The notes under the pieces were generated by a model that saw only the letters and a list, made by a program, of their open reading frames with translations, did not search any database and had not been told where the DNA came from. A DNA stretch of 17,819 nucleotides, from positions 1-17,819 of the forward strand of contig DAMCZI010000068.1 in assembly GCA_032095175.1 (NCBI GenBank). Direction: 5' to 3'. Positions 1-7,392 of the stretch are shown here, piece after piece. The stretch's first letter is position 1; every line of letters begins with the position of its first letter. Made by a program: the position numbers and the translations under genes. This DNA is from DAMCZI01 sp032095175. GTDB lineage: Bacteria; Bacillota; Clostridia; Clostridiales; Caloramatoraceae.

Positions 1-69
1 TCGACGGAAGCAATATTTCTTGACCTTCACGGTCTATTACAGATAAACCTAGGTAGGATGCTACCATAA
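1..69 (+). CDS. possible C-terminal end of an upstream gene (partial)
   Basis: Frame 1 is open from the first base for 22 codons and stops at TAA 67-69. The residues read like ordinary protein (start STEAIFLDLHGL, end NLGRMLP) with codon use like the neighbours. The beginning lies outside the window. The family is not recognisable from this tail. An open run of this length can occur by chance in AT-rich DNA, so this is a weak call. Confidence 0.35.
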   Translation, partial: STEAIFLDLHGLLQINLGRMLP

Positions 70-106
70 TCCCTAAGTTATGAAATGAAATTTTGTATTA
101 TTAGTT

Positions 107-134
107 TTGTTTATGCAAATAATTATGTTATAAT
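107..134 (+). promoter_or_regulatory. promoter of the SEC-C protein gene
   Basis: There is a -35 box TTGTTT at 107-112, a 16-base spacer, and a perfect -10 TATAAT at 129-134 preceded by TG at 126-127 (extended -10). It lies 35 bases before the start codon at 170, which has AAGGAG at 156-161. Confidence 0.7.
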
Positions 135-169
135 ATCAACGTAAATTTATTATGTAAGGAGAATAAACT

Positions 170-670
170 ATGGGCTTATTAGCACAGTGGGAAGAAATTG
201 CTTATAAAGAAAGAACACAGGAAGAATATGATGAGTTCTGGGGTGAATACCTTGCTAAGGAACAGGATATTTACAAGGAACTTCTTTCTAACAAGAATGA
301 CACAATAAAGGGCAAATTAAGTGAACTTGCTGAAAAATATAAAATGAGCAGCATGGATTTTGCAGGCTTTATGTCAGGAATTAATACAAGTCTTGTAAAT
401 GAAATAGTTGTTGAAGACTTGGTTGAAGATAGCGAAATCGATGTAAAAATCGACTTTGAAAAGCTATACTACAACATGCATGTTGCTAAAGCTGACTGGC
501 TGTACGACCTTACTGAATGGGATGGAATCCTCTCAGTTGAAAAGAGAAAAGAAATAAAGGCGGCTTACAACAGAACAAAGACTGTTGTTAAAGATGACAA
601 GATAGGCAGAAACGATCCATGCCCATGCGGAAGTGGAAAGAAGTACAAGAAGTGCTGCGGTAAAGAGTAA
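170..670 (+). CDS. SEC-C metal-binding motif protein
   Basis: This 166-residue soluble protein has a mostly helical, acidic body and a classical C-terminal SEC-C motif: residues 151-163 read CPCGSGKKYKKCC (C-x-C-x8-C-C), preceded by GRNDP. In SecA this motif binds one zinc and contacts SecB or the ribosome. In small stand-alone proteins it is a generic zinc knuckle whose partner is usually unknown. ATG 170 is well supported by AAGGAG eight bases upstream. The gene has its own promoter and a hairpin terminator right after the stop, so it looks monocistronic. The N-terminal 140 residues match no family I can name, so the molecular role is open. The SEC-C assignment itself is secure. Confidence 0.85.
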   Translation: MGLLAQWEEIAYKERTQEEYDEFWGEYLAKEQDIYKELLSNKNDTIKGKLSELAEKYKMSSMDFAGFMSGINTSLVNEIVVEDLVEDSEIDVKIDFEKLYYNMHVAKADWLYDLTEWDGILSVEKRKEIKAAYNRTKTVVKDDKIGRNDPCPCGSGKKYKKCCGKE

Positions 671-677
671 AATAAAA

Positions 678-705
678 AATCCCGAAATTCGGGATTTTTT
701 TTATT
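678..705. terminator. bidirectional terminator between convergent genes
   Basis: Arms AATCCCGAA (678-686) and TTCGGGATT (688-696) form a short GC-core stem. It is flanked by an A-run on the left and a T-run on the right, so it can end transcription from both the SEC-C gene (+) and the Cys-rich gene (-) that stops at 720. Confidence 0.85.
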
Positions 706-719
706 TTCTTTAATACACC

Positions 720-1139
720 TTAAATCTCACATTGTTCAATCTCTATGGAATACCTGCCACAATTTACACATACTATTACGCTTACAATGTGGCTGTCATC
801 AACCTTTCCACGTTTTAAAAGCTTATTAAATGATGTATTTTCATATTCCTTGGATATACTGCTCATCACATATTGGCCCTGCTTTGAGAAAATATAAAAG
901 TGGTATTCTAGAAATTTAAAATACTTTGCTTTTTCTTCCTTTCCCGCAAAGCAATTAGTACAGGGCTCACCATAGCATTCCATATTAAAATCTATTTTCT
1001 CACCCTGGCTTAGCAGTTCAAGTATCTTTGATTCATCAATTCCCTCAACTGGATGCTCCTCGTCATTTATGAGATAATCAAAATTATCTTCCGAAAGCTC
1101 ATATTCCCTATCATTAAAAACAAATTTGTACTTTTCCAT
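720..1139 (-). CDS. small Cys-rich protein, DUF3785-like
   Basis: A 139-residue soluble protein. The open frame extends to a TTG at 1151, but GAGGTG (about 1144-1149) is correctly spaced for the ATG at 1139, so that start is chosen. Two cysteine clusters are visible: C55-x4-C60-x2-C63 (ECYGEPCTNC) and C124-x2-C127 with C137 near the C-terminus (CVNCG...QC). Together they suggest a metal-binding, zinc-ribbon-like fold. From memory the sequence resembles the clostridial family DUF3785 (about 140 residues, unknown function), but I cannot run the search. No function should be assigned. It converges on the SEC-C gene and shares its terminator. Confidence 0.7.
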   Translation of the reverse strand: MEKYKFVFNDREYELSEDNFDYLINDEEHPVEGIDESKILELLSQGEKIDFNMECYGEPCTNCFAGKEEKAKYFKFLEYHFYIFSKQGQYVMSSISKEYENTSFNKLLKRGKVDDSHIVSVIVCVNCGRYSIEIEQCEI

Positions 1140-1218
1140 TCTGCACCTCAATACTATTTATTCCTATCAATCATTAGCTCTATGATATAACAGAAACACC
1201 AATATTTCAAATATATCA

Positions 1219-1860
1219 TTATTTATACAAGCCATACTTGATAATATCTATATACTTATCAAACTCTTTGAAGAGTTCCTCTTTGTGCTCCATCATTTCA
1301 CCAGCCTTATTCTTGTATATCCCCATATACTTCTTACTCAATGCATCTAGAAGTGTAATAGTGACAAACATAGCATCTTCGCTTTTAATAGTAGGCTTTA
1401 GTAAATCAACCTTCATATATTGTATAAGATATTCCTCTACAAATTTTATGTTTATGCTGTAGTATTTGAAATACAGTTTCTCCAAATCACCTTTTATTTT
1501 ATAAGGCATATTTATAAAAGCATCCATAAGGATTTTTGAATCAAAGGGATAGCTTATAATCATGTCCTGCTTAATTAATGCTATTTGCTTTATTCTTTCA
1601 TAGAAATCTTGAGATTGAATGCTCTCAGCTTTCTTCAGTATTTCATCTGTAAACAAATTAACACAGTATTCCACTATAAACAGGTACAAATTTTTCTTGC
1701 TGCCAAAATAGTAAAATAAACTGCCCTTTGCAATTCCTGCGTCTGCTGCTATTTTATCAGTGGAAGCATTATCAAACCCGTTTGCCCCAAACTCATCCAC
1801 CGCAGCCTTTATTATATTTTTTTGCTTTTCCTCTGGCAATTTTTCAAAATTGTTATTCAC
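1219..1860 (-). CDS. TetR/AcrR family transcriptional regulator
   Basis: An N-terminal TetR helix-turn-helix is clear. In the 213-residue form it spans about residues 10-57, with IIKAAVDEFGANGFDNAST, then IAADAGIAKGSLFYYFGSKK, ending in the family's YYFGSKKNLY signature. The remaining residues form the helical ligand and dimer domain, which is variable. A longer frame opens at GTG 1896, but that codon lies inside the palindromic repeat 1892-2048 and has no ribosome site. GTG 1860 has AGAAGG nine bases upstream and is preferred. It is the third gene after an ABC ATPase and permease on the same strand. The pair of TetR-type operators in front of the ATPase gene makes this the likely repressor of the transporter and, through the shared transcript, of itself. 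The inducer is unknown. Confidence 0.88.
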   Translation of the reverse strand: MNNNFEKLPEEKQKNIIKAAVDEFGANGFDNASTDKIAADAGIAKGSLFYYFGSKKNLYLFIVEYCVNLFTDEILKKAESIQSQDFYERIKQIALIKQDMIISYPFDSKILMDAFINMPYKIKGDLEKLYFKYYSINIKFVEEYLIQYMKVDLLKPTIKSEDAMFVTITLLDALSKKYMGIYKNKAGEMMEHKEELFKEFDKYIDIIKYGLYK

Positions 1861-1891
1861 ATTATCCCGCCTTCTTCTATTGAATATATAA

Positions 1892-2048
1892 GGCACATTT
1901 AAAAAATAAATGAGTCAGATTGCGAAGTAATTTTAATTATTTTCTAGGCACTCAATCACGCGCATACTAGCTGTATGTAAGTGATTGAGTAACGACGAAA
2001 AGAATTAAAAGGACGAGTAAGATGACTTATTTATTTTTTTAATGTGCC
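1892..2048. repeat. 157-bp palindromic (MITE-like) intergenic element, copy 1
   Basis: The segment is a near-perfect inverted repeat over its whole length, centred at 1970. Termini are GGCACATT at 1892 and AATGTGCC at 2048. Inner arms CTCAATCAC (1951-1959) and GTGATTGAG (1981-1989) flank an apical CATAC/GTATG stem. It sits four bases beyond the permease stop and immediately before the TetR gene. A second partial copy is at 17767-17819. There is no coding capacity. A target duplication beyond one or two A residues is not visible. Confidence 0.9.
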
Positions 2049-2052
2049 AAAT

Positions 2053-2865
2053 TTAGATTTTCAAATCCTTATTCTTATATCTTATAAAAGTAAACAATAC
2101 TCCTAATACAATTGTCACCACTGCTATTACTATATAGCTCGTTTCTATTACTCCATCTGCTCTTAACAAGTCTCCGGGCATCACATACTGCACAGGAGAT
2201 AAATACCTCATCCAATCCAGCTTATCGATTACTGTTGAAAAAATTCCAAGTACATAGGTAGTAAAGAAAATGCCCAGGGCTGTTGGTGTTGCAAGACTTA
2301 CCTTAGGCAGTACAGTAGATAATGCAAAGCCTATTGCCCAAAATATAAATTGTGCTAAGAACATTCCCTTATAAACTGCAGCAAGCTTCATCAAATAGCT
2401 GTATCCAGGTTCCTTAAAAATCTCAAAAAGTATTGCTGTTGCTATAAATATTATTATATTAAATATAAATAACATTGTTAATGTAGAAAGCATTTTTACC
2501 AGCACTATCTTTGTTCTTGAAATTGGCTGTGCATATAAAAACTCTATGGTTCCTTCACTTTCCTCTCTAATAAGGGAATTAGCACCCAAAATAGCAGCAT
2601 ATATGCAGTTTCCTATCAATATGAACTGGGCACAATATGCAAAATACTGAAGTAAATCCGAAAAGTCTACAGCTTCTCCTAAGCCAAAGGATTTTCTCAT
2701 AGCTTCAGGAATAGCATTCATCTTCGCTTTAACAATTTCACTCATTCCGCTGTTTTTCATTGAAGGAAACATGGACATGAATAATACTATTATACCCAGC
2801 ATAACAACAGTCCATATAATTAAGCTTTTTCTCATATTTTTTATTTCAATCTTATACATATTCAT
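2053..2865 (-). CDS. ABC-2 type transporter permease
   Basis: A 270-residue integral membrane protein with about six hydrophobic segments. After a short basic N-terminus (MNMYKIEIKNMRKS) comes the first membrane segment, a large hydrophilic stretch (FPSMKNSGMSEIVKAKMNA), then five more segments. The motif SLIREESEGTIEFLYAQPIS, with the E-G-T-x-E-x-L and PISR pattern, is typical of ABC-2 permeases that export drugs, peptides or ions (NatB/bacitracin-type). The frame begins earlier (2886), but GGAGG is nine bases before ATG 2865, which lies one base past the ATPase stop. This implies translational coupling. It works with the ATPase at 2867-3751. The substrate is unknown, though TetR control suggests a toxic compound or cell-envelope stress role. 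Confidence 0.88.
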   Translation of the reverse strand: MNMYKIEIKNMRKSLIIWTVVMLGIIVLFMSMFPSMKNSGMSEIVKAKMNAIPEAMRKSFGLGEAVDFSDLLQYFAYCAQFILIGNCIYAAILGANSLIREESEGTIEFLYAQPISRTKIVLVKMLSTLTMLFIFNIIIFIATAILFEIFKEPGYSYLMKLAAVYKGMFLAQFIFWAIGFALSTVLPKVSLATPTALGIFFTTYVLGIFSTVIDKLDWMRYLSPVQYVMPGDLLRADGVIETSYIVIAVVTIVLGVLFTFIRYKNKDLKI

Positions 2866-2866
2866 A

Positions 2867-3751
2867 CTATTCACCCTCCACTTCATAATAACTCATGAAT
2901 GTATCCTCAAGTGCAGGTTCTTCTATCTTCAATTCCTTTATCTTAATACTGCAAAGTTCTTTAATCAGTATGTTTATATCACCATTGTACAAAAATGAAA
3001 CAGTATCGGCTTCTTGTGTTATATTGGCAATGTGCTTGTTTTTTAATAAATCCTTTAAATCGTCCTTACTGCTTATAGTAATCTTAGATACATTAACTCC
3101 CAATAGCTCATCAACCTTCTTAACCTCAACAAGCTTTCCCTCTCTAATAATTGCTACCCTGTGACAGAACCTTTGAACCTCTGTTAAGTTATGTGATGAG
3201 AAGAATATCGTTGTTCCCTTCTTGTTTTCCTCCACCAATATCTCAAACAGCTTTTTCTGCATTAAAGGATCCAATCCATTAGTAGGTTCATCCAATATTA
3301 AAAGCCTTGGTCTACTTAATAATGCCTGAATTATTGCAACTTTCTTCCTGTTGCCCAACGAAAGTTCCCCAACAAGCTTATTTTTCTCAACCTCAAATAT
3401 TTCACAAAGCTCTTCTAGCCTATCCATGTCCTTCTCACTTTTAAAGCTTTGAGCATAATTTAAAATGTCGCTTACCTTCATATTCTTATAGTAGTTTACT
3501 TCACTAGGCACAAAACCTACTTCTTCCTTTATATCCTTACTCTCCTTCACACAATCCTTACCAAGTATTTTTGCACTTCCAGAGGTTGGATAAATAAAAT
3601 TAAAAAGCAGCCTGATAGTTGTAGATTTACCTGCTCCATTAGGGCCAATAAATCCATAAAACTCCCCTTCATTAACCTTTAAATTGATATCTATAACACC
3701 TCTGCTTTTGCCATAATTCTTGGTTAGATTGCAGGTCTCGATAGCTAACAT
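2867..3751 (-). CDS. ABC transporter ATP-binding protein
   Basis: A 294-residue nucleotide-binding subunit. Walker A GPNGAGKST is at residues 36-44, signature LSLGNRKK at 130-137, Walker B LLILDEPTNGLDP at 150-162, and the switch histidine lies in FFSSHN. The roughly 80 residues after the core are the C-terminal extension seen in ABC-2 drug/ion exporters. The Q-loop position reads GFVPSE rather than GYLPQ, a common variant in this group. An in-frame ATG at 3769 lacks a ribosome site; AAAGGGG precedes ATG 3751 by eight bases. It is the first gene of the transporter-regulator unit and lies downstream of an operator-covered promoter. Cytoplasmic; pairs with the permease at 2053-2865. Confidence 0.93.
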   Translation of the reverse strand: MLAIETCNLTKNYGKSRGVIDINLKVNEGEFYGFIGPNGAGKSTTIRLLFNFIYPTSGSAKILGKDCVKESKDIKEEVGFVPSEVNYYKNMKVSDILNYAQSFKSEKDMDRLEELCEIFEVEKNKLVGELSLGNRKKVAIIQALLSRPRLLILDEPTNGLDPLMQKKLFEILVEENKKGTTIFFSSHNLTEVQRFCHRVAIIREGKLVEVKKVDELLGVNVSKITISSKDDLKDLLKNKHIANITQEADTVSFLYNGDINILIKELCSIKIKELKIEEPALEDTFMSYYEVEGE

Positions 3752-3782
3752 TTCCCCATCCCCTTTCATTGATTACAGATTA

Positions 3783-3841
3783 TTGACTAACCAGTCAATA
3801 TAATCATACACCCATATTGACTGGTTAGTCAATATGGGTGT
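3783..3841 (-). promoter_or_regulatory. promoter and twin TetR-type operators of the ABC transporter unit
   Basis: On the minus strand a -35 TTGACT (3827-3832) and -10 TATGAT (3803-3808) are separated by 18 bases. The same 16-base operator occurs twice in opposite orientation: TTGACTAACCAGTCAA at 3783-3798 and TTGACTGGTTAGTCAA at 3817-3832. The second is the centre of a palindrome with perfect 15-base arms (3808-3822 and 3827-3841) around GGTT, and it covers the -35 box. The first falls at the expected transcription start. Centres are 34 bp apart. This layout is classical for TetR-family repression, and the obvious binder is the TetR protein at 1219-1860. Confidence 0.85.
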
Positions 3842-3887
3842 AACAAAAAACAAGCATGATTTTAAACAGCTTGTTTAACACAATTCG

Positions 3888-3918
3888 AAAAGGATGTCAG
3901 GATTCCTGACATCCTTTT
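3888..3918 (-). terminator. terminator after the DUF6320-like gene
   Basis: Arms AAAAGGATGTCAGGA (3888-3902) and TCCTGACATCCTTTT (3904-3918) are perfectly complementary. The right arm is followed on the minus strand by a short T-run. It starts one base after the stop of the minus-strand gene ending at 3919. Confidence 0.75.
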
Positions 3919-4581
3919 CTAAAAATGAAATCTCTTTTTAATTTCGTATTTGAGCTTTTTATCGCCAAATATTATCATCGCTAAAATAGTAATTAATCCA
4001 TAAGCAGCAGATATTATGCTGGGCCAAAGCACAAAGTTAAAAAAACTTCTTGCAATGATTGGAATAAAGCATATAACCACAATGGCCATCTGAAAAAGAT
4101 AGAATTCCTTCCAGGTCATCTTGGTAAACATAACAATAATCGTAACTACCAATGCAGAACCGGATAGAACAAAGGGTACAACATAGCTCATTGCCCAACC
4201 ATTCTGTCCTAAGGTTACATCAACAATAATCAAAAATATGCTTATTGCAATGTTATCCAGTATTATCATGGAAGAAGTTATCCTTTTTTTGGTTATCGGA
4301 ACTCCAAATACCAACAATGCAAGCCAAACTCCGGCTATAGGTATAATACCCCACAAATATCTATGGGGTGTAAACATATTAACTATTGAAATAGTTATAG
4401 TAGAAATGATTGTTATGAACAGGAATATCTTTAATCTTTTGTTTTTAATCCTGTGCTTAACACCCTCAATATTAGGATAAACTGTATCCTTTTCATCATT
4501 AGTCTCCGGAAGATATTTACCACATATAGGACAATTATTGCCTGGGCTATTTACGGTTATATTACAATTTTCACATCTCAT
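3919..4581 (-). CDS. zinc-ribbon membrane protein (DUF6320-like)
   Basis: A 220-residue protein. The N-terminus is a zinc ribbon with C3-x2-C6 and C17-x2-C20 (MRCENC...CPIC). A short linker follows, then five or six hydrophobic segments ending with a basic tail. An upstream GTG (4590) is in frame, but AAGGGG is best spaced for ATG 4581. The gene starts 19 bases after the acetyltransferase-like gene on the same strand and ends in a strong hairpin, so the two form a two-gene unit. In my memory of clostridial genomes this pairing recurs, with the small partner annotated DUF6320. That needs a search. Function is unknown; a membrane anchor or partner of the acyltransferase is an inference from context only. 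Confidence 0.7.
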   Translation of the reverse strand: MRCENCNITVNSPGNNCPICGKYLPETNDEKDTVYPNIEGVKHRIKNKRLKIFLFITIISTITISIVNMFTPHRYLWGIIPIAGVWLALLVFGVPITKKRITSSMIILDNIAISIFLIIVDVTLGQNGWAMSYVVPFVLSGSALVVTIIVMFTKMTWKEFYLFQMAIVVICFIPIIARSFFNFVLWPSIISAAYGLITILAMIIFGDKKLKYEIKKRFHF

Positions 4582-4600
4582 ACAAATCACCCCTTAAGCA

Positions 4601-5887
4601 TCAATAATTAGTCTCTACACTAACTTCAACCCCATTTTCAACAAGAAAATCAATAAACTCCTTAAGTACTGTGTTTTCTTCTGTGATGGTAGTAAAGGAA
4701 ATACTTACTGTATTTTTAAAGCTTATTACCGAACAGTTCATGGTATTTTGCTTTGGAGCGCCAAGTACAGAATCAAATCTATCAACCTTATCGGACATAC
4801 TCTCAGGTAATATTACGTTTCCAACATTAGATAGTGTTGAGGTAGTAATACGCTCTCCATATAAGGAAAATGTGGTCTTTAGTACTATGTTTTTAAGAAA
4901 TAACGGTGCCATACGCATCATTATATTCTTCTCTGCCTGCACATTACCGCTAAATTTCTGCCTTAGAAGATCAACATCAACACCTTCTCTAATCTGTCTG
5001 CTAACTACCTTTACTATTTCCCTTAATTCAACCCTCTGTCCATCCTGTTTTGGAATTACCTCTACATTTATGTATGAAGAAAAGTTTCTCATTGTATTAG
5101 ATGGGAACCTTTTTCTTAAATTTACAGGTACAGAAATCTTTATAGGCCTTTTTTCCGCTGCATTATATAATCGCGCTTCAAGTATTGAATAAATAATTAA
5201 AGCTGTTAAAAACTCTGTAATAGTAGCATCATATTCCTTAGAAAGCCTTTTCAACCTTTCAGTATCAGCTAAAACATGTGTAACTCTTACAGCATTTCTT
5301 TTCAATCTTGTGCCTGGTATTTTAAATGCTGTATTTTCCTTCAATTTTAAATTTTCATTTTCCAATGCATAATATTGAAAGGAGTCTTCTGTTTCCTCAG
5401 GCGTTGGCAAATCCTTATAATATAATATACCGTATTTCTCTAAATCCATTTTATTTTCAACTGGTTCGCTTCCATTTATTATTGTAAAATAGTTAAACAA
5501 CAATGTTTTTAAGAATACTACTGCTCCAAAACCATCAGAAATAGAATGAAAAACCTCTAGAGAAATCCTTTTTTTATAATACAATACCCTGAACAAAAAT
5601 CCCTTATCCTTTTCCTCAGAAAAAGTTCTTAAAGGATATGTACTTTCAAGCATAACTTCCGGTTCTGAATCATTAGGTTCAAAATAATACCAGAAGAGCC
5701 CCCTTGTAATGCATACAGAAAATGTAGGAAACCTTTTGTAAGTCATAATTAATGCTGATTGCAGCACTTCCACTTGCACATCTTCCTTTAAAACTGCATC
5801 AATACGAAAAACCGGCGCCCATTCCGATTCCCTTATAGCAGGATATATCTTCGCTGCATTATCTAGCTTATACCATCTTTCCTCCAT
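4601..5887 (-). CDS. alcohol acetyltransferase-like / condensation-domain acyltransferase
   Basis: A 428-residue soluble protein with the chloramphenicol-acetyltransferase/condensation fold signature. The catalytic motif H-x3-D-G is at 114-119 (HSISDG). A late LSNVG segment, around residues 350-360, matches the second conserved region of the family. Members transfer acyl groups from CoA to alcohols or amines. The alcohol acetyltransferase (PF07247-like) subgroup is the best fit, but the acceptor cannot be told from sequence. ATG 5887 has AGAGG five bases upstream. It is followed by the zinc-ribbon membrane protein gene in the same transcript, and a promoter is visible at 5937-5964. Confidence 0.75.
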   Translation of the reverse strand: MEERWYKLDNAAKIYPAIRESEWAPVFRIDAVLKEDVQVEVLQSALIMTYKRFPTFSVCITRGLFWYYFEPNDSEPEVMLESTYPLRTFSEEKDKGFLFRVLYYKKRISLEVFHSISDGFGAVVFLKTLLFNYFTIINGSEPVENKMDLEKYGILYYKDLPTPEETEDSFQYYALENENLKLKENTAFKIPGTRLKRNAVRVTHVLADTERLKRLSKEYDATITEFLTALIIYSILEARLYNAAEKRPIKISVPVNLRKRFPSNTMRNFSSYINVEVIPKQDGQRVELREIVKVVSRQIREGVDVDLLRQKFSGNVQAEKNIMMRMAPLFLKNIVLKTTFSLYGERITTSTLSNVGNVILPESMSDKVDRFDSVLGAPKQNTMNCSVISFKNTVSISFTTITEENTVLKEFIDFLVENGVEVSVETNY

Positions 5888-5936
5888 AATATCCTCTCAC
5901 ATCCTAATGTAATGATTGTCCATAATGAAACAACAA

Positions 5937-5964
5937 ATTATACTCATTCATCTTAATATTCCAA
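5937..5964 (-). promoter_or_regulatory. promoter of the acetyltransferase-like gene
   Basis: On the minus strand -35 TTGGAA (5959-5964) and -10 TATAAT (5937-5942) are 16 bases apart. The start codon is about 50 bases downstream at 5887. No clear terminator for mraY was seen in 5888-6066. Confidence 0.55.
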
Positions 5965-6066
5965 CGAGGAAAATTTACCAAATGACTTTATGAACTTATT
6001 ATATCACCTTATTGAATAATAGATGTAAGGTATATTACAGTTATATTAAAATATTTTATATATGCC

Positions 6067-7026
6067 CTAAGGAAATAGAAACAAAAATCCAACAATACAT
6101 AAAATTGCAGTTGCAATCGAGAATATCGATACTATCTTTGCCTCATGCCATCCTTTTAGCTCAAAGGAATGGTGAATAGGTGTCATCCTAAAAACACGCT
6201 TACCCGTTAGTTTAAAAGCTATTATTTGAATTGCAGTTGTTGCAGTTTCAAAGACATAAATTCCTCCAACCACTAGAACAATTAGTGGAATTTTAAGAAT
6301 TACTGCAACTGTTGCTATAGTACCACCTAGAGCTAAAGCCCCGGTATCCCCCATAATTATCCTGGCTGGATATGTGTTATATCTTAAAAAGCCTAAAAGA
6401 GAACCTGATACGATTCCGCAGAATATTGCCAATGGGTATTTGCCATAGCAAAAACTTACTATTGTGAAAAATACCATAACTAATATGGTAACCGTAGCAG
6501 CTAACCCATCCAGTCCATCAGTAAGATTAACGGCATTAGTGGTACAGGCATAAAAAAATATAACCAATGGTATATAAAATAATTTTAAATTCCACAATTC
6601 CATTTTTATAGGAATTATAATTGATGTTCCAATTGATGGCTCTTTATATGCATAGTATGCAAAAAAACAGGCTGCAATAAGTAGTAGTATCATTTTTTGT
6701 TTTGAAGTTAATCCTTGATTTTTTTTATGTATAGTTTTCAAGCTGTCATCTAGAAAACCAATAAAACCAAAGGCCAGAAGTGAATACAAAGCTGCCATAG
6801 CATCATTATTATAGTTTCTTGCTACTATTAACATGGTAATTACAGATGCACCAATGAATATAAGGCCGCCAAATGTAGGTGTCCCAGCTTTTTTCTTATG
6901 ACTTTGAGGTCCTTCTTCCCTTATATGCTGACCAAGCTTCAGTTTAGCTAATATGGGAATCAAAAGCCGTCCTAGGAGTATTGATATAAAAAAAGCAACT
7001 AACACATAATATATTACAGCATTCAT
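6067..7026 (-). CDS. mraY: phospho-N-acetylmuramoyl-pentapeptide-transferase (MraY)
   Basis: The enzyme moves phospho-MurNAc-pentapeptide from UDP onto undecaprenyl phosphate, giving lipid I in the cytoplasmic membrane, the first membrane step of peptidoglycan synthesis. The 319 residues carry about ten hydrophobic segments and all family landmarks: GTPTFGG (48-54), the aspartate pair D93-D94 in FLDDSLK, NLTDGLDG (167-174), the catalytic D227 in MGDTGA, and the H285-H286 motif in HHSFELKGW. Length is normal (about 320). ATG 7026 has AGAGGAAG upstream. WecA-type polyisoprenyl transferases share the fold, but the HHSFELKGW form points to MraY. The neighbours are not division or cell-wall genes, so it lies outside a dcw cluster. 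I cannot see whether a second mraY exists elsewhere. Confidence 0.92.
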   Translation of the reverse strand: MNAVIYYVLVAFFISILLGRLLIPILAKLKLGQHIREEGPQSHKKKAGTPTFGGLIFIGASVITMLIVARNYNNDAMAALYSLLAFGFIGFLDDSLKTIHKKNQGLTSKQKMILLLIAACFFAYYAYKEPSIGTSIIIPIKMELWNLKLFYIPLVIFFYACTTNAVNLTDGLDGLAATVTILVMVFFTIVSFCYGKYPLAIFCGIVSGSLLGFLRYNTYPARIIMGDTGALALGGTIATVAVILKIPLIVLVVGGIYVFETATTAIQIIAFKLTGKRVFRMTPIHHSFELKGWHEAKIVSIFSIATAILCIVGFLFLFP

Positions 7027-7226
7027 CTAAAACTTCCTCTCATATTTTATAATAACAAAGTTACAGTTAATACTTTGAAATTCTAATTATTGCTAGCAAA
7101 ATTTTACTTGTCCTTTCTTTTTTATTATAATAATTTATATAACTAGAACTCAATAAATATATATACATATCAAAAAAACTTGAAAAATATAAAATAGTTA
7201 GTTGAAAATAATTCAATTAATTATGT
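7027..7226. other. AT-rich intergenic stretch between divergent mraY and the XRE gene
   Basis: This is strongly AT-rich and holds no credible open frame. It must contain the mraY promoter, but no pair of boxes stands out. A 20-base word, TGAAAAATATAAAATAGTTA (7181-7200), recurs at 13652-13671. From 7227 onward the sequence is repeat element A. Confidence 0.5.
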
Positions 7227-7374
7227 GTTTCATATAAATGATTCTATATTAAACAATGTTCTATATATTTCGCATAAATGATTTTACATTTTTTAAAATC
7301 ATTTATGCGAAATATTTTCCGAAATTCATATAACGCAATAAATACCTTAATGTGAAATCTTTATTGCGTTATAT
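7227..7374 (+). repeat. two-hairpin intergenic repeat, copy A
   Basis: Hairpin 1 has 21-base perfect arms (7265-7285 and 7295-7315) built on TTTCGCATAAATGATTTT. Hairpin 2 has 15-base perfect arms, ATATAACGCAATAAA (7328-7342) and TTTATTGCGTTATAT (7360-7374), with the loop TACCTTAATGTGAAATC. A partial extra left half lies at 7227-7250. Copy C at 11071-11190 has the same two-hairpin order. It ends three bases before the ribosome site of the XRE gene. Confidence 0.85.
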
Positions 7375-7376
7375 AT

Positions 7377-7392
7377 AGGGGGAATTGAATTG
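7377..7392 (+). promoter_or_regulatory. ribosome binding site that fixes a TTG start
   Basis: AGGGGG at 7377-7382 is seven bases from TTG 7390. The nearby ATG at 7397 is in another frame. The Shine-Dalgarno begins directly after hairpin 2 of repeat A, so the stem could affect ribosome access. Confidence 0.75.

Noticed and set aside
4238..4480. Plus-strand frame opposite the DUF6320-like gene
   Set aside because: It is antisense to clear membrane segments of the minus-strand protein, has no promoter or ribosome site, and resembles no family.
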